From: Streptomyces sedi
Lineage (GTDB): Bacteria; Actinomycetota; Actinomycetes; Streptomycetales; Streptomycetaceae
Direction: 5' to 3'
DNA length: 64,000 nucleotides
Assembly (NCBI RefSeq): GCF_006335015.1
Contig: NZ_VDGT01000008.1
Location: 203,018 to 267,017 of the forward strand
The notes under the pieces are model-generated. The model did not search any database. It saw nothing but the letters and a program-made list of their open reading frames with translations, and was not told the origin of the DNA. A program made the position numbers and the translations under genes. This document shows positions 55,585-64,000 of this stretch, piece after piece. How positions within the stretch are numbered: the first letter of the stretch is position 1; each line of letters begins with the position of its first letter.

Positions 55585-57258
55585 TCAGGCCGGGCGGCGC
55601 ACCTGCGCCCAGTGGAAGCGGGTCGCGACGAACGCCCCGTCCACCAGCGCCGCGTTCCCCGCGGGGTTGCCCCCGCTGCCGTGGTAGTCGGCGAACGCGG
55701 CGGTCTGGTTGACGTACACGCCGCCGGTCAGGTTCAGCGAGAGCTGCGCCCGTTCGTCCAGGCAGACCGCGACCAGCTCGTTCTCCACCTCTTCCGAGGT
55801 CGTGTGGCCGAGCACGGTCAACGCCCCGCGTTCCCGCAGCGTGCGGCGGAGCAGCGCCAGCGCCTCGGCCGTCGAGTCCACGGCCACGGCGAACGAGACA
55901 GGGCCGAACCACTCGGCGAGCAGCGTCCGTTCCACCCCGGGCTGCCGCGCGTCCAGCCGCACCAGCAGCGGGGTGCGCACCCGCCCCTCGGGGAACTCGG
56001 GGTGCGCGAACTCGCGGGATGTCAGCGCCACTTCGCCGGTCTCCTCGGCCGCCGCGATCCGGGAGAGCACCCCCGGGTCGGCGACCGCGCCCAACAGCCC
56101 GGCCGCGCGCCGGTCGTCGCCCAGCAGCCCGTCGACGGCGCCCGCCAGGTCGGAGACCACCTCGTCGAAGCCCTTGGGGCCCTCGTCGGTCTCGATCCCG
56201 TCGCGCGGGATCAGCAGGTTCTGCGGGGTGGTGCACATCTGGCCGCTGTAGAGGGAGAGCGAGAACGCCAGGTTGGCCAGCAGACCGCGGTAGTCGCCCG
56301 TGGAGTCCAACAGCACCGTGTTGACGCCGGACTTCTCGGTGTAGACCCGCGCCTGTCCGGCGTTCTCCTCCAGCCAGTCGCCGAACGCGGCCGAGCCGGT
56401 GAAGTCGATGATCCGGACGTCCTCCCGGAGCGCCAGCGTGCGGGCGCTGTGCTCACCGTCCCCCTCGGCGGCCAACGCCACCAGCTGCGGGTCGAACCCG
56501 GCCTCCGCCAGCGCCTCGCGCGCGGTCGCCACGGTCAGCGCCAACGGCAGCACCGCGCGCGGGTGCGGCTTGACCAGCACCGGGTTCCCGGTGGCCAGCG
56601 AGGCGAAGAGCCCCGGGTAGCCGTTCCACGTCGGGAAGGTGCGGCAGCCGACCAGCAGCGCGACACCGCGCGGCGCCGGGGTCAACGTGGAGGTGACGCG
56701 CAGCGGTTCGTGGCGGCCCCTGGGCCTGGTCCACTCGGTCGCCGCCGGGTGCCTGGTCTGCTCGACCAGCGCGCTGGCGACGGCCTCCAGCCCGCGGTCC
56801 AGCGCGTTGGGCCCGCCGGCCTGGAGCGCCATGGCGTAGCCCTGGCCCGTGGTGTGCATGACGGCGTGCGCCAACTCGGCGGTGCGCGCGGCGAGTCGGG
56901 TGAGGATCTCGACGCAGACCAGCGCCCTGACCTCGGGCCCGGCGTCCCGCCAGGCGGGCAGCGCGGCGCGCATCGCCGGCAGCAGCACCTCGGGGTCGGG
57001 GCGCGGGTAGCTGATGCCCAACGTCGGTCCGTAGGGGGAGACCTCGGCGCCGACCCAGTCGCCGGTGCCCGGCTGGTCCAGCTCGAACCGGCGGCCGGTG
57101 AGCGAGTCGAACGCGGCGGCGCCCTCCTCGCGGGCGTAGTCGCGCGGGTTGTCGGAGTACGCCGACCAGTGTCCGCGTTCCCGCAGCGCGCTGGTGGCGC
57201 GCTCAAGGGTGGGGCGGTGGCGTTCGGTCAGCAGGGAGCGGGTGAGCGAAGGGGTCAT
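55585..57258 (-). CDS. paaN: PaaN-type aldehyde dehydrogenase (phenylacetate pathway)
   Basis: This 557-residue NAD(P)-dependent aldehyde dehydrogenase family member is like PaaN of the phenylacetic acid degradation pathway. Seen: the family start with ERATSALRERGHWSAYSDNP, the LVGCRTFPTWNGYPGLFASL pocket, TEKSGVNTV in place of the ELGG loop, the catalytic cysteine in SGQMCTTPQN, and PYGPTLGISYP. ATG 57258 is used. In E. coli PaaZ an added hydratase domain is fused; here it is absent. No other paa genes are in the window, so it may serve a related aromatic pathway. Confidence 0.9.
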   Translation of the reverse strand: MTPSLTRSLLTERHRPTLERATSALRERGHWSAYSDNPRDYAREEGAAAFDSLTGRRFELDQPGTGDWVGAEVSPYGPTLGISYPRPDPEVLLPAMRAALPAWRDAGPEVRALVCVEILTRLAARTAELAHAVMHTTGQGYAMALQAGGPNALDRGLEAVASALVEQTRHPAATEWTRPRGRHEPLRVTSTLTPAPRGVALLVGCRTFPTWNGYPGLFASLATGNPVLVKPHPRAVLPLALTVATAREALAEAGFDPQLVALAAEGDGEHSARTLALREDVRIIDFTGSAAFGDWLEENAGQARVYTEKSGVNTVLLDSTGDYRGLLANLAFSLSLYSGQMCTTPQNLLIPRDGIETDEGPKGFDEVVSDLAGAVDGLLGDDRRAAGLLGAVADPGVLSRIAAAEETGEVALTSREFAHPEFPEGRVRTPLLVRLDARQPGVERTLLAEWFGPVSFAVAVDSTAEALALLRRTLRERGALTVLGHTTSEEVENELVAVCLDERAQLSLNLTGGVYVNQTAAFADYHGSGGNPAGNAALVDGAFVATRFHWAQVRRPA

Positions 57259-57354
57259 CGACGGCCAACTCCTCGCGATGCGGGTGAGCACGATTGTGCA
57301 ACCCGCCGCTCGGCCGGGGCTAGGCCGCGTCGTTTGGATCTTCGTGGATCAGGG

Positions 57355-57560
57355 CGCGGCTCCCCCAGCCTGGCGGCTGGGAGGTGCCCCCATGATGCGG
57401 TGCTCCCCCGGGCCCTCGGGGGCCCGGGAGGTACCCCCACCAGGCGCCGGATCGCAGCTCGTACGTTGGGGGCACCCCCGGACGAAGTCCGGGCGAGTAC
57501 TTGCGCGATCGGGTAACGCAGCGAGGTTCCCCCAGGCCCCTCGGGGCCTGGGGGAGTCGC
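57355..57560. repeat. Cluster of four GC hairpins in one intergenic gap
   Basis: Stems: CCCAGCC/GGCTGGG (57364-57381), CCCGGGCCC/GGGCCCGGG (57407-57428), CCCGGAC/GTCCGGG (57477-57493) and CCCCCAGGCCCC/GGGGCCTGGGGG with a 2-nt loop (57529-57554). The first two are followed by GGAGGT-CCCCC. The 57259-57652 gap has no gene. These forms are common Streptomyces intergenic elements as far as I recall. Confidence 0.75.
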
Positions 57561-57652
57561 GAGCCCGCGAAGATTCGAAAGAGAGGCCCTTGGCCGCGTC
57601 GGTCCGGATCTCCGCAGGACCCGTTGCGGGCCGGCGGTCGCCGTACGGCGGG

Positions 57653-58267
57653 TCAGCTCAGCTCGAAGGAGCCGGTGGCCAGTTCGCCCGCCGGTTCGTA
57701 GACCTGGACCACCACGCCGGTCGGGGTGCTCTCCGCGTGGGTCAGTCGCAGCGCGGCCGGCGGGGTGCCCTCGGGGAGGAGCCGCCGGCCGCCGCCGAGT
57801 ACCACGGGGAACGTCAGCAGCCGCACCTCGTCGACCAGCCCCTCGGCGAGCAGCGTCCGCGCCAGCGGGCCGCTGCCGTGCACCTGGAGCTCGCGGCCGG
57901 GACGTTCCCGCAGCTCGGCGACCTCGGCGACGGTGTCGGGGCCGAGCACTTCGGTGCCCTGCCAGGAGGGGGTGCGCAGCCGGCTTGAGACGACGTACTT
58001 GGGCAGGCCGTTGAGCTTCACGGCGACGATGTCGTCCGGGTCGCTGATCAGCGGCCAGTGCGCGGCGAAGATCTCGTAGGTCCGCCGGCCCAGCAGAAAC
58101 GCGTCGGCCTCCGCGAACCAGCCGCTGACCAGCCGCCCCATCGCCTCGTCCGCGTAGGGGACCACCCAGCCGCCGCGGGTGAAGCCGTCCGTGGTGTCCT
58201 CGTGAGGCCCGCCGGGGCCCTGCACCACGCCGTCGAGCGAGACGAACTGGGTCAGGGTGAGTCTCAT
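57653..58267 (-). CDS. Dihydrofolate-reductase-family (RibD C-terminal-like) protein
   Basis: This 204-residue NADPH-binding reductase-like protein has LTQFVSLDGVVQGPGG at the start, FAEADAFLLGRRTYEIFAAH, GLPKYVVSSRL, the ELQVHGSGPLARTLLAEGLVDEV region and LLTFPVVLGGGRRLLP. These define the RibD-C/DHFR-like family common in actinobacteria. It is not the housekeeping FolA. Start ATG 58267. Substrate unknown. Confidence 0.9.
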   Translation of the reverse strand: MRLTLTQFVSLDGVVQGPGGPHEDTTDGFTRGGWVVPYADEAMGRLVSGWFAEADAFLLGRRTYEIFAAHWPLISDPDDIVAVKLNGLPKYVVSSRLRTPSWQGTEVLGPDTVAEVAELRERPGRELQVHGSGPLARTLLAEGLVDEVRLLTFPVVLGGGRRLLPEGTPPAALRLTHAESTPTGVVVQVYEPAGELATGSFELS

Positions 58268-58434
58268 CCTTGGCGCTCCTTCACTGCGCGTGGCCTGCCC
58301 CCGGAACCACCGTCACCTGGCGACGGGCGCGGCGCGAGCCGGGCGGCGCCCCACGGGTGGTGGCGCGGCCGGGGCGGCGCGGAGCCGTTCGCGCGCGTCG
58401 TCCACGCGTTCCCCCGTTCCCGGCCCCGGCCCGG

Positions 58435-59292
58435 CTACCGCGTCAGGGCCGCGACGAGCCGGTCCACGGCGTCGGCGCCGCCCTGCGGCAGGAAGAGCGA
58501 CGGCTCGTTCAGCTCCACCTCCAGCACCCGGAACCCGCCCGCGTCGTCCCTGACCAGGTCGACCCTGGCGTAGGTCGGGACCCCGAGCCGCTCGGCGACC
58601 AGGTCCGCCACGGAGCGGGCGACGGCGAGCTGGGCCTCGGTGGCGACGTGCCGGGTGTTGGTCTCCTCGGCGAAGAGGCCGTCGACCGACCCGGCGACGG
58701 GGAGGGACACCCGCTTGTTCGCGGCATGGCTGAAGACCCCGTCGAAGAAGACCAGCGGCCACTCGCCCTCGGTGGCGACCGAGGTGAGGAACGGCTGCAC
58801 CAGCACCACCGTGCCGGCCGCGTGGAGCCTTTCGACGTGGGCCCGCGCCGGCTCGTGCTGGTCGGGGCCGTAGGCCGCGGCGTCCCGACTGCCGGCCCCC
58901 ACGGCCGGTTTGACGACGAAGCGGCCCGCGGGGAAAGCCGCCGGCGCTCCCGGTGGCACGAAGGAGGTCGGAGTCGTCGGTATCCCGGCGCTCTCCAGCT
59001 CCGCCAGGTACCGCTTGTCCAGGCTCCACCGCACGGTCTCCGGCGGGTTCACGAGGTCGCTGACCGCGCCCACCTCGTCGATCCACCGCAGAAACGCGGG
59101 AAGGCGCTCCGGATAGTCCCAGGTCGAGCGCACCACCACCCGGTCGAAACGGGACCACGGCACGTCCGGGTCGTCCCAGTCGACCACCTCGACCCGCACC
59201 CCGGCCCGCTCCAGCGCGGCCAGCGCCAGCGGCTCGTCCTCGTCCCGCCCCCGGGCGGCGCGGGTGGTCACCCAGGCCAGACGTTCGATCAC
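58435..59292 (-). CDS. ATP-grasp-domain ligase-like protein
   Basis: This 285-residue protein has the ATP-grasp shape used by glutathione-synthetase-like ligases. Seen: the N-terminal VVRSTWDYPERLPAFLRWID, the ATP lysines in AGRFVVKPAVGAGSRDA, VLVQPFL, FFDGVFSHAANKR and the metal-binding end ARVDLVRDDAGGFRVLEVEL with NEPSLF. GTG 59292. It follows the Lrp/AsnC gene by 30 nt, so it may be its regulated partner. Such enzymes join a carboxylate to an amine. Substrate unknown. Confidence 0.88.
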   Translation of the reverse strand: MIERLAWVTTRAARGRDEDEPLALAALERAGVRVEVVDWDDPDVPWSRFDRVVVRSTWDYPERLPAFLRWIDEVGAVSDLVNPPETVRWSLDKRYLAELESAGIPTTPTSFVPPGAPAAFPAGRFVVKPAVGAGSRDAAAYGPDQHEPARAHVERLHAAGTVVLVQPFLTSVATEGEWPLVFFDGVFSHAANKRVSLPVAGSVDGLFAEETNTRHVATEAQLAVARSVADLVAERLGVPTYARVDLVRDDAGGFRVLEVELNEPSLFLPQGGADAVDRLVAALTR

Positions 59293-59322
59293 CGGTCCAC
59301 CGTAACGGGGACGCGCCGCGCC

Positions 59323-59799
59323 CTACGGCTCGGGCAGCAGGTCGGTCTCCTCGAAGACCAGCAGTGTGCGGGTGGAGAGCACCTCGGGGATGGCCTGGAT
59401 GCGGGTGAGCACCAGCTCCCGCAGCTGCTGGTTGTCGGCGGTGTGCACCAGCAGCAGCACGTCGAAGTCCCCGCTGACCAGCGCGATGTGCGCGGCTCCC
59501 GGCAGCCGGGCCAGCTGCTCACGGACGGTGCGCCAGCTGTTCTGAACGATCTTCAACGTCACATAGGCGCAGGTCGCCTGCCCCGCCCGCTCCTGGTCGA
59601 TCCTGGCGGTGAACCCCCTGATCACCTGGCCCTCGACCAGCCGGTTGATCCGCGCGTAGGCGTTGGCCCGCGAGATGTGCACCCGTTCGGCGACCGAACG
59701 GACCGAGGCGCGGCCGTCGTTCCGCAGCAGTCGCAGTATCGACTCGTCTATCGCGTCGAGCGGCCGTTCGCCCCCGTTGGGCAACTGGTCCTCCGGCAT
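59323..59799 (-). CDS. Lrp/AsnC-family transcriptional regulator
   Basis: This 158-residue regulator has an N-terminal HTH (about 12-70: LDAIDESILRLLRNDGRASV, VAERVHISRANAYARINRLV) and a C-terminal RAM ligand domain (about 80-150, CAYVTLKIVQNSWRTVREQL, GDFDVLLLVH). Members sense amino acids and often control neighbouring metabolic genes. Candidates are the ATP-grasp gene downstream. Lrp-type BkdR regulators also control branched-chain oxoacid dehydrogenases, but the one in this window is 57 kb away. Confidence 0.92.
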   Translation of the reverse strand: MPEDQLPNGGERPLDAIDESILRLLRNDGRASVRSVAERVHISRANAYARINRLVEGQVIRGFTARIDQERAGQATCAYVTLKIVQNSWRTVREQLARLPGAAHIALVSGDFDVLLLVHTADNQQLRELVLTRIQAIPEVLSTRTLLVFEETDLLPEP

Positions 59800-60187
59800 C
59801 CCGTTGAGCCTCCCCTCCCTGGACGTCCTGGCCCCATATCACGGCATTTGCGGCCGACTGTCCACAGGGCGTCACCGCTGCTGGCCATTTCGCCGGCCGG
59901 TTCGAACAATCTGTGGGGAGAGCGTCGCGTCTTGTCGCGGGTCGCTCGGCACGAACCCGGTCGGCGTGCGGCGGCCCAGGGCCTCGTCCGCCGGCCTTCC
60001 TCCACAGCGTGGCCGACCCCACCCGTCCGCCCAGGCACCAGGCGGCGGCGGCCCCTGTGGTGACCCCGTCCCGGGCGCCGGGCGCCGGCCGGGCGCCCGG
60101 GCGGGGCTCGGGGCGCGACGGGTCGGGACGGGGCGGGGCGCGACGGGACATGGGACGCGAGGGGGCATCGGCGCTACGGTGACGGCC
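59800..60187. other. 388-bp divergent gap without a recognisable gene
   Basis: Upstream of both lrp and the mobA-type gene. Holds CTGTCCACA near 59859 (one mismatch to a DnaA box), CTGTGGGGA near 59911, and a GGGGCGCGACGGG low-complexity tract near 60110-60160. No gene or clear promoter seen. Confidence 0.4.
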
Positions 60188-61087
60188 ATGACGGCGGCGG
60201 CGAGCGACCATCGGGACCGGGAGGTGGACCGGGACGTGGACCGGGGCGCGAACGCGGTGCCCGAGGCGGTGGTGCTGGCCGGGGGAGCGGCGCGCCGGCT
60301 CGGCGGGGTCGACAAGCCGGCGGTGCGCGTCGGCGGAAGGACGCTGCTGGACCGGGTCTTGGCCGGCTGCCCGGCCGACGGCCCCGACCCTGTCGTGGTC
60401 GGGCCCCGGCGCCGGACCGCGCGGCCGGTCCGGTGGACCCGCGAGGAGCCGCCGGGCGGCGGACCGCTGCCGGCGCTGGCGGCGGGACTGGCGCTCACCG
60501 AACGGCCGCTGGTCGCCGTCCTCGCCGCCGACCTGCCGTTTCTCGACGCCGCTACGGTGCCCCTGCTGGTCGCCGCACTGCCGCCGGACGCCGACGGCGT
60601 GCTGCTGGTCGACGCCGAGGGGCGGGACCAGCCGCTGACCGCCGTCTACCGGGCCGCCGCGCTGCGCGCCGCGCTCGCCGCGCTCGGCGAGGCGCCCGCG
60701 GCGCTGGCCGGCAGGCCGCTGCGCGCCGCTCTCGGCGGCCTGCGGCTGCGCCGGCTGCCGGGACCCGCCGCGCTGGACTGCGACACCTGGCCTGACATCG
60801 CCGTCGCCCGCGCCGCCATCGGCGACGATGGGGTGGTGCTTGAGGAATGGATCGCGGCGGTCAAGGCCGAACTCGGCGTGGAACTCGACGTGGACACCAA
60901 GGCGCTGCTGGACGCGGCACGCGACGCCGCGCACGGCGTCACCCGCCCGGCAGCCCCGTTGACCACCTTTCTGATCGGCTACGCGGCCGGCCGCACCGGG
61001 CTCCCCCCGGCCGAGGCCGCCGCCCGCGTCGCCGCCCTCGCCGAGGACTGGGCGCGGGAGCGGGCCGAGCCGGAGGCGCGGTCGTGA
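60188..61087 (+). CDS. Molybdopterin guanylyltransferase (MobA-like) with C-terminal DUF6457-type domain
   Basis: This 299-residue protein has a nucleotidyltransferase domain (about 25-205) with VVLAGGAARRLGGVDKPAV (the GGxSxRMGxxK-type signature), LVAVLAADLPFLDAATV with the metal Asp, GRDQPLTAVYRA and DCDTWPDIAVA. The C-terminal 80 residues (LEEWIAAVKAELGVELDVDT, LLDAARDAAHGVTRPAAPLT) form a helical domain fused to MobA in actinobacteria. It makes the guanine-dinucleotide form of molybdenum cofactor. ATG 60188; GTGA overlap with moeA, its pathway neighbour. Confidence 0.9.
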   Translation: MTAAASDHRDREVDRDVDRGANAVPEAVVLAGGAARRLGGVDKPAVRVGGRTLLDRVLAGCPADGPDPVVVGPRRRTARPVRWTREEPPGGGPLPALAAGLALTERPLVAVLAADLPFLDAATVPLLVAALPPDADGVLLVDAEGRDQPLTAVYRAAALRAALAALGEAPAALAGRPLRAALGGLRLRRLPGPAALDCDTWPDIAVARAAIGDDGVVLEEWIAAVKAELGVELDVDTKALLDAARDAAHGVTRPAAPLTTFLIGYAAGRTGLPPAEAAARVAALAEDWARERAEPEARS

Positions 61088-62511
61088 TCGACGACTTCGA
61101 CGACGCGCTGGCCCTGGCCAACGGCCCGGCCACGCGCGACGGCGCACGACAACGTGGGGCGCGCGCCGCCTCCGAGCCGGGGCGCGCGGAGTCGCCGGGC
61201 GCGCGAACGGAGGGGCGCGCCCCCGAAGGCGCCCACGGCGACGCACCCGACCAGACCCCCGACCGCGCTCCCCGCCACGCTCCCGGCAACACCTCCGGGC
61301 ACGGCGTCGGCAACGACCCCGAGGACGGGGAACAGGCCGGCGCGCACCACCCGGCGTGGGGGCGCGCGCGGGAGCTGGCGCACCGCGCGTTCCGCCCCCT
61401 GGCGCCCCGCAGGCTGTCGCTGGAGCAGGCGCGCGGCCACACGTTGGCCTCCCCGCTGCACGCACTCACCGACCTGCCCGCGTTCGACACCTCGGCCATG
61501 GACGGCTGGGCCGTCGCGGGCCCCGGGCCGTGGCGGCTGGTCGAGGGGCCGCCCGCGCTGGCCGGCGGCCCGCTCGCCACCCCCCTGACCGACGGCCTCG
61601 CCCTCCCCATCGCCACCGGCGCGCGCCTCCCCGAGGGCGCCACCGCGGTGCTCCGCGCCGAGGCGGGCGCCGTCCGGCGCGGCCTGCTCACCGGCCACAC
61701 CCCCGAACCCGGCGCCGACATCCGCCCCCGCGGCCAGGAGTGCCGCAGCGGTGCCGTGCTGCTGCCGACGGCCGCGCCCCTCACCCCCGCGGCCCTCGGC
61801 CTTGCCGCCGCCGCCGGCTACGACCAGCTCGCCGTCCGGCCGCGCCCCCGCGCCGAGGTGCTGGTCCTCGGCGACGAACTCCTCCACCGCGGGCTGCCGC
61901 ACGACGGCCGGGTGCGCGACGCCCTCGGCCCCATGGTCGGCCCCTGGCTGGCCGCGCTCGGCGCCGAGGTGCTGGTCACCCGCCGCCTCGGCGACGACGC
62001 CGAGGCGCTCGCCGAAGCCGTCGCCACCACCCGCGCCGACCTCGTCGTCACCACGGGCTCCACCGCCGCCGGGCCCGTCGACCTGCTCCGCCGCGTGCTG
62101 CGGGAACGCGGCGCCCGACCGCTGGTCACCGGCGTCGCCGTCCGCCCCGGGCACCCCATGCTGTTGGCCGAACTCCCGGGCCAGATTCCGCTGATCGGCC
62201 TCCCTGGCAACCCGCTGGCCGCCGTCTCCGGGCTGCTCACGCTCGCCGGACCGCTGCTGCGCGGGCTCACCGACCGGCCGCTCGCCGAGGACCGCACGGC
62301 GACGCTCGCCGAACCGGTCAGGGGCCACCCCCGCGACTCCCGGCTGGTCCCCGTCGTTCACCGCGCTGGCCCCGCCACCGTCAGACCCCTGAGCTACGCT
62401 GGCCCGGCCATGCTGCGCGGCATCGCCGCCGCCACAGCCCTGGCGGTGATCCCGCCCGGAGGCGCCGAGGCCCACGCCGAGGTGCGCCTCCTCGACCTCC
62501 CAGAGGCATGA
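61084..62511 (+). CDS. moeA: Molybdopterin molybdenumtransferase MoeA
   Basis: MoeA inserts molybdenum into molybdopterin. Start GTG 61084 overlaps the mobA stop. Seen: DLPAFDTSAMDGWAVAG, IATGARLPEGATAVLRAE, GADIRPRGQECRSGAVLL, VLVLGDELLHRG, VVTTGSTAAGPVDLL, and GQIPLIGLPGNPLAAVSG, all family hallmarks. The N-terminus has about 90 extra residues of Pro/Ala/Gly-rich disorder (about 20-90) before the usual start of the family, which is odd. The 475 residues otherwise match. The next gene overlaps by ATGA. Confidence 0.92.
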   Translation: MIDDFDDALALANGPATRDGARQRGARAASEPGRAESPGARTEGRAPEGAHGDAPDQTPDRAPRHAPGNTSGHGVGNDPEDGEQAGAHHPAWGRARELAHRAFRPLAPRRLSLEQARGHTLASPLHALTDLPAFDTSAMDGWAVAGPGPWRLVEGPPALAGGPLATPLTDGLALPIATGARLPEGATAVLRAEAGAVRRGLLTGHTPEPGADIRPRGQECRSGAVLLPTAAPLTPAALGLAAAAGYDQLAVRPRPRAEVLVLGDELLHRGLPHDGRVRDALGPMVGPWLAALGAEVLVTRRLGDDAEALAEAVATTRADLVVTTGSTAAGPVDLLRRVLRERGARPLVTGVAVRPGHPMLLAELPGQIPLIGLPGNPLAAVSGLLTLAGPLLRGLTDRPLAEDRTATLAEPVRGHPRDSRLVPVVHRAGPATVRPLSYAGPAMLRGIAAATALAVIPPGGAEAHAEVRLLDLPEA

Positions 62512-63626
62512 GACTCCCCAGCACCCCCACGGACGACCGGCCCACCTACCAGGACCGTTCCCCCGGCGTCTCGCTCCCGCGCTACGCCGCTGGCCCCCTG
62601 GTCCAGGTGGCCCGCCGGCTGCTGCTCGCGACCGGCGTGATGGCGCTGGCCGTGGTGCTGGTCTGGCTCGACCGTCGCGGCTACCACGACAACCACGACT
62701 CCGAGGTCAGCTTCACCGACGTCCTCTACTACGTCACGGTCTCGCTCTCCACCACCGGCTACGGGGACATCGTCCCCGCCAGCGACGGGGCGCGGCTGAT
62801 GACCACCTTCTGCATCACCCCGCTGCGGGTCGCGTTCCTGATCATCCTGGTCGGCACCACCCTTGAGGTGCTCACCGAGCGCACCCGCGACCAGTGGCGG
62901 CTCTCCTACTGGAGGAAGCACTTGCGCGACCACACCGTCATCGTGGGCTTCGGCACCAAGGGCCGCTCGGCGGCGGAGACGCTGATCAGCGGGGGGCTCA
63001 ACCAGGACCAGCTGGTCGTCGTCGACCCCGACCCGGCGGTCGTCGAGTCGGCCAACGCCCTCGGCTACGCGGGCGTCGTGGGCGACGCCACCCGCAGCGA
63101 CGTCCTGGTGCGCGCCAGGGCCGACCGCGCCCGCCAGGTCGTCATCGCCACCCAACGCGACGACACCGCCGTGCTGGTGGCCCTCACCGCCCGCCAACTC
63201 AGCAAGCGCGTACGCATCGTCGTCTCCGTCCGCGAACAGGAGAACGTTCCGCTGCTGCGGCAGTCCGGCGCGGACTCCGTGATCACCAGCGCCAGCGCCG
63301 TCGGCCGACTGCTCGGGCTCTCCATGATCAGCCCCAGCTCGGGCGCGGTGATGGAGGACCTGATCCAGCACGGCAAGGGCCTCTCCCTCAAGGAGCGGCC
63401 CGTCACCAGCGAGGAGGCGGGCCGCTCGCCGCGCGAGTGCGCGGACCTGGTCGTCTCGGTGATACGCGGCCACCGGCTGCTGCCCTTCGACGACCCGGAC
63501 GTCGCCACCCTGGAACTGACCGACCGGCTCGTCGTCATCCACCGCGTCCGGCCCGAGGAGGAACACCACCTCCCGCGCCGCCCCCAGGAGAAGGGCCCCG
63601 GCTCCTGGCGCATCCCCCGCCGCTGA
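62508..63626 (+). CDS. Potassium channel with RCK/TrkA-N regulatory domain
   Basis: This 372-residue two-helix K+ channel has a first helix (about 36-55, RLLLATGVMALAVVLVW), pore with the selectivity filter STTGYGDIVP, a second helix (CITPLRVAFLIILVGTTLEVL) and a cytoplasmic TrkA-N Rossmann domain (HTVIVGFGTKGRSAAETLI, VVDPDPAVVESA, GVVGDATRSDVL). The C-terminal RCK-C part ends with LELTDRLVVIHRV. It resembles MthK-like channels. ATG 62508 overlaps the moeA stop; the longer frame to 61356 is a shadow. Its pairing with molybdenum cofactor genes is probably only shared transcription. Confidence 0.93.
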   Translation: MRLPSTPTDDRPTYQDRSPGVSLPRYAAGPLVQVARRLLLATGVMALAVVLVWLDRRGYHDNHDSEVSFTDVLYYVTVSLSTTGYGDIVPASDGARLMTTFCITPLRVAFLIILVGTTLEVLTERTRDQWRLSYWRKHLRDHTVIVGFGTKGRSAAETLISGGLNQDQLVVVDPDPAVVESANALGYAGVVGDATRSDVLVRARADRARQVVIATQRDDTAVLVALTARQLSKRVRIVVSVREQENVPLLRQSGADSVITSASAVGRLLGLSMISPSSGAVMEDLIQHGKGLSLKERPVTSEEAGRSPRECADLVVSVIRGHRLLPFDDPDVATLELTDRLVVIHRVRPEEEHHLPRRPQEKGPGSWRIPRR

Positions 63627-63647
63627 CCGCCTTGCCGGCGGGACGAG

Positions 63648-64000
63648 GACGACGACGGCGCCGCACCGGTGTGGCGGGTGGTCGTCCTCCCCCCCGGCGC
63701 GGGGTTACTCGCGCAGTTCCTCGCGCCCCTGGTCGTGGTGGGCGTTCGGCAGTCAGGCGCGGTTTCGCGTTGGGCCGGTGGCGGCCTGGGGGGCGCGGGG
63801 AACTGCGCGGTGCATCCGTGTGGGCGGTCAGACGACGACGGCGCCGTACCGACAAGGCGGGTGGTCGTGCTCGCCCCGGCGCGGGGTTACTCGCGCAGTT
63901 CCTCGCGCCCCTGGTCGTGGTGGGCGTTCGGCAGTCAGGCGCGGTTTCGCGTTGGGCCGGTGGCGGCCTGGGGGGCGCGGGGAACTGCGCGGTGCATCCG
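63648..64000. repeat. Two tandem copies of a 183-bp GC-rich repeat, second cut by the window edge
   Basis: Units begin with GACGACGACGGCGCC at 63648 and 63831. Each has the arm CGCGCAGTTCCTCGCGCCCC and, about 95 nt later, GGGGCGCGGGGAACTGCGCG. The two copies are nearly identical for the second half. No gene in this tail of the window. Confidence 0.8.

Overview
The window is high-G+C DNA with strong GC3 codon bias, GTG/TTG starts, GTGA/ATGA-coupled genes and families typical of soil actinomycetes: Bpa proteasome activator, PadR, HTTM, DUF4185, LAXTG wall proteins, type I-E Cascade and abundant GC-rich intergenic hairpin repeats. This fits a Streptomyces-type chromosome. I saw no transposase, integrase, phage gene, tRNA, rRNA or CRISPR array.

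Layout. 1-2.4 kb: the end of a 2-oxoacid dehydrogenase operon (E1 beta, E2). 2.5-10.7 kb: a repeat block, bpa, an ABC exporter operon under PadR control, a LAXTG surface protein, a quinone oxidoreductase and two small Cys-rich proteins. 10.7-15.1 kb: an APH-fold kinase and a 1216-residue STAND NTPase. 15.2-22.1 kb: a small membrane protein, a Cascade-only type I-E operon (cas8e, cse2, cas7e, cas5e, cas6e) with no cas3, cas1, cas2 or array, then a Crp/Fnr regulator 14 nt behind cas6e and a Pycsar-effector-like membrane protein. 22.1-38.9 kb: a convergent, translationally coupled eight-gene operon. In transcription order it encodes a class III nucleotide cyclase, a P-loop protein, an SPFH-like protein, a secreted/membrane vWA protein, a tubulin-like protein, a membrane protein, a pseudokinase-GTPase fusion and a GTPase-associated (GAP1-type) tail-anchored protein. 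A second Crp/Fnr gene lies just upstream. 40-63.6 kb: mostly housekeeping and accessory metabolism: GntR, DUF4185, AzoR/HxlR, a J-domain protein, rhodanese, aminotransferase, DUF5819-HTTM-SpoU methyltransferase operon, lipoprotein, HTH-membrane protein, HAD, PaaN, DHFR-like, ATP-grasp, Lrp/AsnC, and a mobA-moeA-K+ channel operon. The window ends in a repeat block.

How it fits together. The 11.5-39.7 kb stretch reads as one defence/conflict island joined by a cyclic-nucleotide theme. It has one cyclase, two Crp/Fnr proteins that both keep the cyclic-nucleotide phosphate-binding signature (GE...RSAT), a PycTM-like candidate effector, and a Crp-spaced palindrome in front of the cyclase. The Cascade can plausibly bind crRNA and DNA but has no local nuclease. 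The STAND ATPase on one side and the GTPase/tubulin/vWA assembly on the other are candidate outputs. The cyclase C-terminus and the next protein's N-terminus carry a matching V..DNQ....N.F motif, and several operon proteins share DDW-type tails. Both suggest physical assembly. This linkage is inference from sequence and gene order.
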